NCBI GenBank assembly: GCA_964544765.1 | Contig: CAZJDM010000153.1 | Location: 1-10,132 of the forward strand | Source: CAZJDM01 sp964544765 | GTDB taxonomy: Bacteria; Bdellovibrionota_B; Oligoflexia; CAYFLR01 | Length of the DNA: 10,132 nucleotides | Reading direction: 5' to 3' | In this document: in pieces, positions 1 through 5,722 of the stretch | Layout of the letters: every line of letters begins with the position of its first letter | How positions within the stretch are numbered: position 1 is the stretch's first letter | Notes under the pieces: generated by a model | Told to the model about the DNA's origin: nothing | The model's input: only the letters and a program-made list of their open reading frames with translations | The model's database searches: none | Made by a program: the position numbers and the translations under genes

Positions 1-150
1 CAGGCCTTACGAAAGATGTCGTGCTGCTTAAATGTGGAGATTTGATCAGCCTAAGTTTATTGTAACATTACCTAAAGATCATACTTAGGGTCTGTAAATA
101 GATAAGGTGCTCAATTCTTATTGGTTCTTTTTCCTGATATTAAATAATCC
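1..150. other. Left-edge stretch without a recognisable gene
   Basis: This short stretch lies downstream of the FAAL stop codon. On the plus strand, positions 3-65 are open and end in TAA. The frame reads GLTKDVVLLKCGDLISLSLL and could be the last residues of a plus-strand gene entering from the left, but twenty codons without a recognisable family cannot be called. A weak hairpin (CCTAA at 71-75 with TTAGG at 85-89) could lie at the end of the minus-strand operon transcript. It is not followed by a T-tract, so it is not a convincing terminator. Confidence 0.3.
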
Positions 151-1899
151 TTAGCCCAACTCATTTTGCATAAAAAGATCGCGGCATTTACGACGCATAA
201 TTTTACCACTGGAAGTTATTGGTATAAATCTAGTTTTATTTAAGATTATATCTTTTGGTATTAGCTGATGTGATTTATATATCACTGATTTAATTTTATT
301 TTTCAAATCGTCTTCCATATAATTAGGTAATTTTTCTGCCGCAATAACAAATGAACCGGTGTGACTTTTACTGTCGGGCACTTCGAAAGCCACAATGCGT
401 CCACTTCTAAGACCTTCTATCGATTCGAGTTGTTTTTCAATATCTGTAGGGTAGTAATTTACACCAGCTATTTGGATAAGATCTTTAATACGATCAACTA
501 CATATAAATTTCCTTTTACTAAATATCCGAGATCTCCAGTATGTAAAAGATTATCTGAGGATTTAGACAGGTCCATTTTTCGTTTTTTGTTATTTTTATT
601 TTTTTTATTATAATACCCTGGGGAAACAGATTTACCTTGGAAACAAATCTCTCCTATTTGTCTTTCTCCTAAGGATTCTCTGGTTTCTGGATCAATTATA
701 TATAAATTGTGTTCATGTAAACATTTCCCTACGGACACAAAGGTCACCGCGTCTTTGTTTTTCGGAGATAAAGGTTTTGCAAATTTCTTTTTGATAATAT
801 CACTTCTTTTCACACTATCTAAAATTATAGGTGTTCCAGCTTTAGGAAAGGTAATTCCTAATGTAGCCTCGGCCATACCATAAACAGGATAAAAAGTGTT
901 TTGTCTAAAACCTATACTCGAAAATTTTTTATTAAATCTTTCTATTGTATCGGGCCAGACAGGTTCGGAACCATTAAAAGCTAGACGCCAGGAGGAAATG
1001 TCGAGATCCGGTGTATTTGGATCTATGCGCATTGCGTAAAGACCATAAGCGAAATTAGGTCCTGTCGACAGTGTTATTTTATATTTATCAATTGATTTGA
1101 ACCAAGATATTGGTTTAGCCAGAAAAGAAATAGGTTCGAGCAGAAATATTTTAGCCTTGAAATAGATAGGAAATAGAACACCACCAATTAAACCCATATC
1201 ATGATACATAGGCATCCAATTTAAAACTCTATCATTATAATTCATTCTACATGCTTCACCCATAGCCCAGGAGTTGGCCCTCAACATATCATAAGTAACA
1301 ATAACTCCTTTCGGATTTCCTGTGCTTCCAGATGTGTATTGTAGTAAGGCAATATCTGTATTTTTTACTTGGTAAGGATTTTTAAATTTCGCAAGGTCCA
1401 TATTTACTGAGGTAGATTCTATGGTTTCCCAGGTCCAAATGGGAACAGGAGTTGGAACAACAGTCATAATATTGTCTGATAAAATTTGTTGTTTTGTTTC
1501 ATCTATGACTATTATACCCTTGGGTTCACAGTCCTTTATAATTTGCAAAAAACGTTCACCAGCGGCCCTTTGCATTTTTATGGGGGCCGGCTCAGGTACC
1601 GGTACCGGTATGGCGCCCAACCATAAGACTCCGAGAAAAGTACTTAACATTGATAAAGAATTGGGAAGAGAAATAATTACCCTGTCTTTAGGCTTAATAT
1701 TATGGCTGGATAAAAAGGCCGCTACTTGACGTGCGTTTGCGATCCAGTCTGTCCATGTTAAATGTTCTACAGATTCACAGTGCCGGTCTAATAAAGTTAG
1801 GCAAGTTTCTTCAGGGTTGAGTTTTTGATAGGCTTGAATACGTTCTGTGATAAAGTGATTAGCAGGTAAGTTGTCAAGGTTAAAAGAAGTTTTAGCCAA
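151..1899 (-). CDS. Fatty acyl-AMP ligase (FAAL)
   Basis: An adenylate-forming enzyme expected to activate a free fatty acid with ATP as acyl-AMP and pass it to an acyl carrier protein, here probably the ACP encoded in the same operon. The P-loop-type motif YTSGSTGNPKG is at 188-198. The block MPMYHDMGLIGG (229-240) is typical of FAALs, and YGMAEAT (340-346) is the A5-like motif. The segment at about 351-390 lies where FAALs carry their family-specific insertion, which separates them from acyl-CoA synthetases. TGDLG is at 454-458, and the catalytic C-terminal lysine is K566 in SSGK. The length of 582 aa is normal for a stand-alone FAAL. The start codon is TTG; an in-frame stop lies two codons upstream and the next Met is residue 83, so no other start is plausible. 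GGAGG sits 7 nt upstream. The gene overlaps the SDR end by 8 bp. Residues 431-441 form an unusual Lys/Asn-rich loop (KKNKNNKKRK). FAAL rather than acyl-CoA ligase is well supported; the chain length used is unknown. Confidence 0.93.
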   Translation of the reverse strand: MAKTSFNLDNLPANHFITERIQAYQKLNPEETCLTLLDRHCESVEHLTWTDWIANARQVAAFLSSHNIKPKDRVIISLPNSLSMLSTFLGVLWLGAIPVPVPEPAPIKMQRAAGERFLQIIKDCEPKGIIVIDETKQQILSDNIMTVVPTPVPIWTWETIESTSVNMDLAKFKNPYQVKNTDIALLQYTSGSTGNPKGVIVTYDMLRANSWAMGEACRMNYNDRVLNWMPMYHDMGLIGGVLFPIYFKAKIFLLEPISFLAKPISWFKSIDKYKITLSTGPNFAYGLYAMRIDPNTPDLDISSWRLAFNGSEPVWPDTIERFNKKFSSIGFRQNTFYPVYGMAEATLGITFPKAGTPIILDSVKRSDIIKKKFAKPLSPKNKDAVTFVSVGKCLHEHNLYIIDPETRESLGERQIGEICFQGKSVSPGYYNKKNKNNKKRKMDLSKSSDNLLHTGDLGYLVKGNLYVVDRIKDLIQIAGVNYYPTDIEKQLESIEGLRSGRIVAFEVPDSKSHTGSFVIAAEKLPNYMEDDLKNKIKSVIYKSHQLIPKDIILNKTRFIPITSSGKIMRRKCRDLFMQNELG

Positions 1900-2647
1900 G
1901 TGTTAATCCTCCATCAATAACAATCTGAGAACCTATTAAATATTTAGCTTTGCAGGTTGCCAGACCATATATTACATCTGCTACTTCCCATGAATCTCCC
2001 ATTCTTTTAGAAGGTACTCGCATAGAGGTAATAACTTTGAGAGTTTTGATATATGGTTCAGCCATGGGGGTATCTATAAATCCTGGTGTCACAATATTTA
2101 CTTGAATATTGTTTTGTGCCAACTCACGTGCCATCGTTTTGGAAAGCGCGATTACACCAGCTTTGCTGGCAGCATAGGCACTGGCATTTAATGCCCCTTG
2201 AAGGGCTGAAATAGAGGAAAGGTTAATAATTTTTCCTCCTCCATTATCTTTCATTATTTGGGAAATAATTTGACAAACATTAAAGGTTCCAAATAAATTT
2301 ACATCCATAATTTTTTTAAATAAGTCTGCTTCTGTTTCATTAAAGGGTTTGGATGCAAAGATCCCGGCACAATTAATTAAAATATCAATACTTTTCCATT
2401 TGTTTAATATAGTTTGACTGGTTTGTTCGATTTCTTCTCTACTACAGACATCCATATTAATTGGTAATAAGTTACTTTGGTATCCTTCTTTATTCAGTCT
2501 GTCTGTAATCAAATCAAGAGGAGTTTTATCATTATCGGTAGTGCAAACTCTAAAACCCTCATGCAAAAACCTGGTAGCGCACGCGGCTCCTATACCGCTG
2601 GCCGCTCCTGTAATTATAACCACTTGTTTTTGATTTGATTGATTAAT
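1892..2647 (-). CDS. Classical short-chain dehydrogenase/reductase (FabG-like)
   Basis: An NAD(P)-dependent oxidoreductase, in this context most likely acting on a 3-oxo/3-hydroxy acyl chain held on ACP. Residues are numbered from the GTG at 2623. The cofactor motif TGAASGIG is at 5-12 and NCAG at 84-87. The catalytic tetrad is N109, S137, Y150 and K154, with PG at 180-181 and a typical C-terminal VIDGGL. Asp30 at the end of the second strand favours NAD(H) over NADP(H) by the usual family rule. Starting at GTG would cut into the first beta-strand and has no ribosome binding site. Reading upstream to an ATT at 2645-2647 adds eight residues (NQSNQKQ after the initiator), gives a normal 251 aa length, and places AGGAG 6 nt upstream. 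I therefore place the start at ATT. That codon overlaps the TAA of the preceding gene by one base. The family is certain; the substrate is inferred. Confidence 0.9.
   Translation of the reverse strand: MNQSNQKQVVIITGAASGIGAACATRFLHEGFRVCTTDNDKTPLDLITDRLNKEGYQSNLLPINMDVCSREEIEQTSQTILNKWKSIDILINCAGIFASKPFNETEADLFKKIMDVNLFGTFNVCQIISQIMKDNGGGKIINLSSISALQGALNASAYAASKAGVIALSKTMARELAQNNIQVNIVTPGFIDTPMAEPYIKTLKVITSMRVPSKRMGDSWEVADVIYGLATCKAKYLIGSQIVIDGGLTLG
1907..1912 (-). promoter_or_regulatory. Ribosome binding site of the FAAL gene (GGAGGA)
   Basis: On the minus strand GGAGGA lies 7 nt before the TTG start at 1899. It sits inside the end of the SDR gene, in the codons for the conserved C-terminal D-G-G of the SDR. 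This site supports the TTG start and suggests translational coupling between the two genes. Confidence 0.8.
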
Positions 2648-4313
2648 TATCTTCTCCTAGGTTTTGAGATTGCATATACTTAGTAAAATTGCCCTTATCC
2701 AATGGAAACCCAAATACAGATCTCATTAGAAGGTCAATTTGAGAGGAATTTTTAAGAATTTTCTCCTGTAAAATAAATTTGGAAACCTTATAAAGTTGAT
2801 TGAGTAAATCAAATGACATTTGATTATCTTTTGATATGGAATTATCAAATTTTTCAGTTGTTTTTGTACCTATTATATCTCCAATCTGGCACGGTAAACG
2901 CTCCCATCCAAAGTTCCAAAGAGCGGTATTTAACTTAGTCATTTGCTCTTGAGTTGAGTTAAAACGATCAATATACTCCATATAACTGTTGATTAACAGG
3001 TTTATGGGACTGGTTCGCCCTTTATATATCATTACCGGCTGCCATCCTAAATGTATTAATGAGATGAGAAAAGGTTTAAGAATATCATTTTTTTTAAGAT
3101 TTGAATATACTTCACATATCTCAGTATCAAGAGGATCGGGGAAGTATAATAATACTTCGTTTTCTGTTGTAGGATTTTCTTGGTATTCCCAACAAATCTC
3201 AATTGGTATTGGTTTATTATCCTGTTGGTTAACTAAATAGATTGCATTAAAAAAGCCAATTTCGGCGTTGGCTTTTTCAGCGTAATCTAAATATAATCCT
3301 TGGATTTTACGTTTGATAAGAATTTCACAAAAGGGGTTATTAATTTTGGTTGGTAATAAAATATTCACTTTATTATTTGGTATACGAGTGCCGACTCCTA
3401 GCGAAGCAGCTGTAGCCATTGAATTAATAAAAAAATATGCCGCTGCGTTGCGTGCAGCCTGTGATGTCATTGAGATAAAAGTATTTTTCTCTGATTCTTC
3501 AATAGAAACTGAGAGAGGGTCCTTGGTCGCGGATATTTTTATATTTTCCCAACATTTGAAATATAATTTGTGCATTGAAGGGGGTAAAGAGGATATATAT
3601 TCCGTTATTTGATTTTCCATGGTGGGAGAAGGACATTTATCTGCCAGGCTAATTGTTTGGTATTTGCCTGATAGAGGTGAAAATTGTTTGACTGGACCAT
3701 CTTCTATTAGCTTATGAATATATGTTTTGAGATCAGCACTAAAGGTTTCTATTGGGATGACTTTATCGATTATCCCTTCTTTATATGCTTTTTCACCGCG
3801 CCATTTCTCTCCATTAATTAATAACGAGGCGGTGCGATTTATCCCGATCATATTTGGTAGTTTTTCTATAGAACCAAATAAAGGAAGGAGTAAATAGTCT
3901 TCTAATTCTGTCAGATAAAAATATGTGTCATGTGTTTCAGAAGCAACACGGTAATCACAACAAAGTATAAACTCAAAACCGCATCCAAAACAATTGCCCT
4001 GTACAGCAGCTAAAGTGGGAACTGGAGATCTAAAAACTTTATCATAAGCGGTTCTTGTTCTCCGGGTAAAATAAGAAAGATCCTCTTGATCTTTAATACA
4101 ACCGGTTAATAATAATTCCGCGCCATTGAGAAAGCTGAATGGTTTTGTACTTTGAAAAACAATAAGTTTGGCATCATCTGGTTTTAAAGATTCAAAAAAG
4201 TCAATAAGTTGATTTGCCATCACCCTAGTAAAAACATTAACAGATTTATCTGGAGAATTTATATAAATATAAATAATATCATTTTTCTTGATGAATTCTA
4301 AAGGATTAGTCAT
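2643..4313 (-). CDS. Crotonase-family protein derived from FadB/FadJ, with a degenerate dehydrogenase half
   Basis: The N-terminal part (about 1-200) is an enoyl-CoA hydratase/isomerase domain. It has an oxyanion-hole segment LNGAELL (62-68) and GNCFGCGFE (106-114), where E114 matches the first catalytic Glu of FadB. DYRVAS (120-125) follows, then a second Glu near 136, then the usual KLPNMIG stretch. A helical linker (about 284-300, AARNAAAYFF) follows as in FadB. The C-terminal half aligns by eye with the 3-hydroxyacyl-CoA dehydrogenase part of FadB, including an 'LGWQPVMIYKG...NLLINSYMEY' region (about 422-446), ALWNFGW (464-470) and a final FGFPLDKG. However, no GxGxxG NAD motif is present, the Rossmann region is much shortened, and the catalytic His of HFFNP is Gly353 in GFFNA. 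The length is 556 aa against about 715 for FadB. It likely hydrates, dehydrates or isomerises acyl chains without oxidising them. The ATG start has AGGA 7 nt upstream and lies 1 bp after the ACP stop. Confidence 0.82.
   Translation of the reverse strand: MTNPLEFIKKNDIIYIYINSPDKSVNVFTRVMANQLIDFFESLKPDDAKLIVFQSTKPFSFLNGAELLLTGCIKDQEDLSYFTRRTRTAYDKVFRSPVPTLAAVQGNCFGCGFEFILCCDYRVASETHDTYFYLTELEDYLLLPLFGSIEKLPNMIGINRTASLLINGEKWRGEKAYKEGIIDKVIPIETFSADLKTYIHKLIEDGPVKQFSPLSGKYQTISLADKCPSPTMENQITEYISSLPPSMHKLYFKCWENIKISATKDPLSVSIEESEKNTFISMTSQAARNAAAYFFINSMATAASLGVGTRIPNNKVNILLPTKINNPFCEILIKRKIQGLYLDYAEKANAEIGFFNAIYLVNQQDNKPIPIEICWEYQENPTTENEVLLYFPDPLDTEICEVYSNLKKNDILKPFLISLIHLGWQPVMIYKGRTSPINLLINSYMEYIDRFNSTQEQMTKLNTALWNFGWERLPCQIGDIIGTKTTEKFDNSISKDNQMSFDLLNQLYKVSKFILQEKILKNSSQIDLLMRSVFGFPLDKGNFTKYMQSQNLGEDN
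2654..2658 (-). promoter_or_regulatory. Ribosome binding site (AGGAG) deciding an ATT start for the SDR
   Basis: AGGAG on the minus strand ends 6 nt before ATT (2647-2645). It is 30 nt from the GTG at 2623, far too distant to serve that codon. No ATG, GTG or TTG lies in frame between the upstream stop (2657-2659) and 2623. The only candidates near this site are ATT and an ATA 3 nt from it. Confidence 0.6.
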
Positions 4314-4314
4314 C

Positions 4315-4581
4315 CTATGATCCTAATGACTTTTGTATATATTCGACTAGATCTCCAATTGTAAGAGAATATGGATCTTCAACTTTAGTAATTAAATCAG
4401 GAATAAAAAAGGTTTTATTAAAGGTGTCTTCAAATAGAACAGATAACTCAGCTATTTTTATTGAATCAATTTTAATATCATTAATCAGTAGAGATTGCAT
4501 TGTGATGGTATTACTATCCAGACTTGGTGAGATTTGTTTAAGTATAGGCTTGATGGTTCTTAAGATTTCTTCATTATTCAT
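4315..4581 (-). CDS. Stand-alone acyl carrier protein
   Basis: A small acidic four-helix carrier that holds acyl chains as thioesters on a phosphopantetheine arm. The attachment site is S40 in the D-S-I motif (INDIKIDSIKIAEL, 33-46), numbered from the ATG at 4581. The length of 88 aa is normal. A longer frame opens at a TTG at 4593, but GGAG lies within that TTG-GAG sequence exactly 6 nt before the ATG, so the ATG is the better start. The protein differs from a housekeeping AcpP, which usually carries DSLD around the serine, and is probably dedicated to this pathway as the acceptor for the FAAL further down the operon. The crotonase-type gene follows after one base. No phosphopantetheinyl transferase is visible, so activation would rely on one encoded elsewhere. 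Confidence 0.9.
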   Translation of the reverse strand: MNNEEILRTIKPILKQISPSLDSNTITMQSLLINDIKIDSIKIAELSVLFEDTFNKTFFIPDLITKVEDPYSLTIGDLVEYIQKSLGS

Positions 4582-4587
4582 TGTTAG

Positions 4588-4591
4588 CTCC
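4588..4591 (-). promoter_or_regulatory. Ribosome binding site of the ACP gene (GGAG)
   Basis: GGAG lies 6 nt before the ATG at 4581 on the minus strand. Because it overlaps the alternative TTG at 4593, it selects the ATG as the start. Confidence 0.7.
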
Positions 4592-4600
4592 AATTGATAT

Positions 4601-4628
4601 TTTATAATAATTCTATACTATTAGACAA
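4601..4628 (-). promoter_or_regulatory. Possible internal promoter before the ACP gene
   Basis: In the 66-bp gap between the hydrolase stop and the ACP start, the minus strand shows TTGTCT (4628-4623), a 16-bp spacer and TATAAA (4606-4601). This resembles a sigma70 promoter and could let the ACP-to-FAAL genes be transcribed apart from the hydrolase. In such AT-rich DNA chance matches are common. Confidence 0.25.
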
Positions 4629-4647
4629 GTTTATTTAAGCACATTGA

Positions 4648-5529
4648 TTACATAAAATTCTTAATTTGCGTAAGCACTTGCTCAGGCTCTTCTTCATGTA
4701 GGAAGTGTGAGGCTTTTGTTAATCTGTGGATTTTAGCCATGGGAAAATATTTTTTCCAATAATCTATAATAAAATAAGGAAAAATAGGATCTTGTTGGCC
4801 CCAAATGATTAATACAGGTACTTTTAGTGTATGAAGTTTTGATTCTATTTGTGAAAATAGCTTGGCAGTAGAACTTGAGGAACCAATAGGAATTTCTCTT
4901 ACTAATTTAAGCATGGGTACCCTTGATGTAGGATCAACAAATGGATAACGATAGGCCTCCATTAATAATGGGGTAATTTTGCTTTTTTGAATTATACCTT
5001 CTGGGATACCGTATTCAATTAATAGATTATTTTTTAAAATAATTTCCGGGCCTTTTTTTTCATCTCTAATTGATTTAAGAAAAGGGTGTAAAGATATTGT
5101 TTGGGGCATACAAAAAACCCAGCTATTGGTAATAATAAGACTTTTTATTCGACCAATGTGTTTTACCGCAAAACCTAATCCAATGGGTCCTCCCCAATCA
5201 TGAACAACAAGAGTGATATTTTGAAGATTTAAATTGAGAATAAATTCAGTAATGTTTTGAATATGCCATTTGGGAGTATAGGGTACTTCTTTGGGCTTAT
5301 CTGAAAGTCCAAACCCTAAAAGATCCGGTACGATAACCCTATGATTCTGAGATAATGGGTAAATATAGTGCCTATACATAAAGCTCCAGGTTGGATTACC
5401 GTGCAGAAAGAGTATAGGGTCACCAGATCCCCCCTCATCAATATAGTGCATGTTTCCATCTGTTAAAGAGGAATATTTTCCTTTAAAAGGGAAATCATTA
5501 AGTAGTTTGTTGTTTAAGTCTAAAACCAT
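4648..5529 (-). CDS. Alpha/beta-hydrolase, haloalkane dehalogenase/OleB-like
   Basis: A soluble alpha/beta-hydrolase with an aspartate nucleophile. The nucleophile elbow is VVHDWGG, giving D111 and the adjacent W112. The general-base His is H275 in ASHFLHEEEPEQV, and the acid is probably D247 in WGQQDPIF. The oxyanion-side motif HGNPTWS (43-49) places N45 where class II haloalkane dehalogenases have their halide-binding Asn. The same HGNPTWS and HDWGGPIG signatures also occur in OleB, the beta-lactone decarboxylase of bacterial olefin synthesis, and related motifs occur in epoxide hydrolases. The length of 293 aa is normal for the superfamily. It is the first gene of the operon and is 66 bp from the ACP, which favours a lipid-tailoring role over true dehalogenation. 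No partner OleA or OleC is present, so OleB activity is only a possibility. The ATG start has no strong ribosome binding site. Confidence 0.85.
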   Translation of the reverse strand: MVLDLNNKLLNDFPFKGKYSSLTDGNMHYIDEGGSGDPILFLHGNPTWSFMYRHYIYPLSQNHRVIVPDLLGFGLSDKPKEVPYTPKWHIQNITEFILNLNLQNITLVVHDWGGPIGLGFAVKHIGRIKSLIITNSWVFCMPQTISLHPFLKSIRDEKKGPEIILKNNLLIEYGIPEGIIQKSKITPLLMEAYRYPFVDPTSRVPMLKLVREIPIGSSSSTAKLFSQIESKLHTLKVPVLIIWGQQDPIFPYFIIDYWKKYFPMAKIHRLTKASHFLHEEEPEQVLTQIKNFM

Positions 5530-5555
5530 ATGATATTACAAATTTAAAACGTATT

Positions 5556-5584
5556 ATTGTACATATATTTAAGTATTCGTTAAA
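5556..5584 (-). promoter_or_regulatory. Candidate promoter of the hydrolase-to-FAAL operon
   Basis: On the minus strand a -10 box TACAAT (5561-5556, five of six consensus bases) lies 17 bp after a weak -35 TTTAAC (5584-5579). Transcription would start about 20 nt before the hydrolase ATG. The -35 element overlaps the AAGTATT direct repeats. Confidence 0.35.
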
Positions 5585-5589
5585 GTATT
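5571..5589. repeat. Direct repeat AAGTATT-CGTTA-AAGTATT
   Basis: Two identical 7-bp copies lie at 5571-5577 and 5583-5589, a 12-bp period or about one helical turn. GTATT or GTATC also occurs at 5551 and 5596. The spacing suits a dimeric or tandem-binding regulator, but the low base complexity makes chance occurrence possible. Confidence 0.35.
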
Positions 5590-5660
5590 ATTAATGTATC
5601 TCCGTATGTATAAATAGATCAAAATTTTACAGTTGTATAAGTAGAGAAGTTTTACTTTGG

Positions 5661-5679
5661 TAATCATCAAGTATGATTA
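5661..5679. promoter_or_regulatory. Palindromic operator candidate TAATCAT-N5-ATGATTA
   Basis: A perfect 7-bp inverted repeat with a 5-bp centre (CAAGT) ends 43 bp before the radical SAM ATG. A -10-like TATGAT (5672-5677) overlaps its right arm and a -35-like TTTACT (5651-5656) precedes it, though the 15-bp spacer is short. A protein bound here would sit on the core promoter, so a repressor site is the simplest reading. The regulator is unknown and not encoded in this window. Confidence 0.45.
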
Positions 5680-5722
5680 TACCACAATATTTAAGAGCCA
5701 TTAAGCTCAAGCTGGGTTATGA

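Larger units (their letters stand above)
5530..5722. promoter_or_regulatory. Divergent regulatory region between the lipid operon and the radical SAM gene
   Basis: These 193 bp of very AT-rich DNA separate the two divergent transcription units. They contain a candidate minus-strand promoter, direct repeats of AAGTATT, and a perfect palindrome near the radical SAM start, each listed separately. I see no cobalamin-riboswitch-like structure: the space is short and no B12 box is evident, even though the downstream enzyme is of the B12-binding type. Confidence 0.5.

Noticed and set aside
3..65. Open plus-strand frame ending in TAA at the left edge
   Set aside because: Only about 20 codons are visible, no family is recognisable, and such a frame is expected by chance.
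1595..1610. Tandem GGTACC repeat inside the FAAL gene
   Set aside because: It is explained by Val-Pro codons in the conserved AIPVPVPEP stretch of the enzyme.
151..5529. Olefin (ole) biosynthesis operon
   Set aside because: The AMP ligase has FAAL rather than OleC features, the SDR is classical rather than the extended OleD type, and no OleA thiolase is present.
5695..5708. GAGC-CATTAA-GCTC near the radical SAM start as a riboswitch or attenuator
   Set aside because: A 4-bp stem alone is too small, and no cobalamin-riboswitch features are seen.
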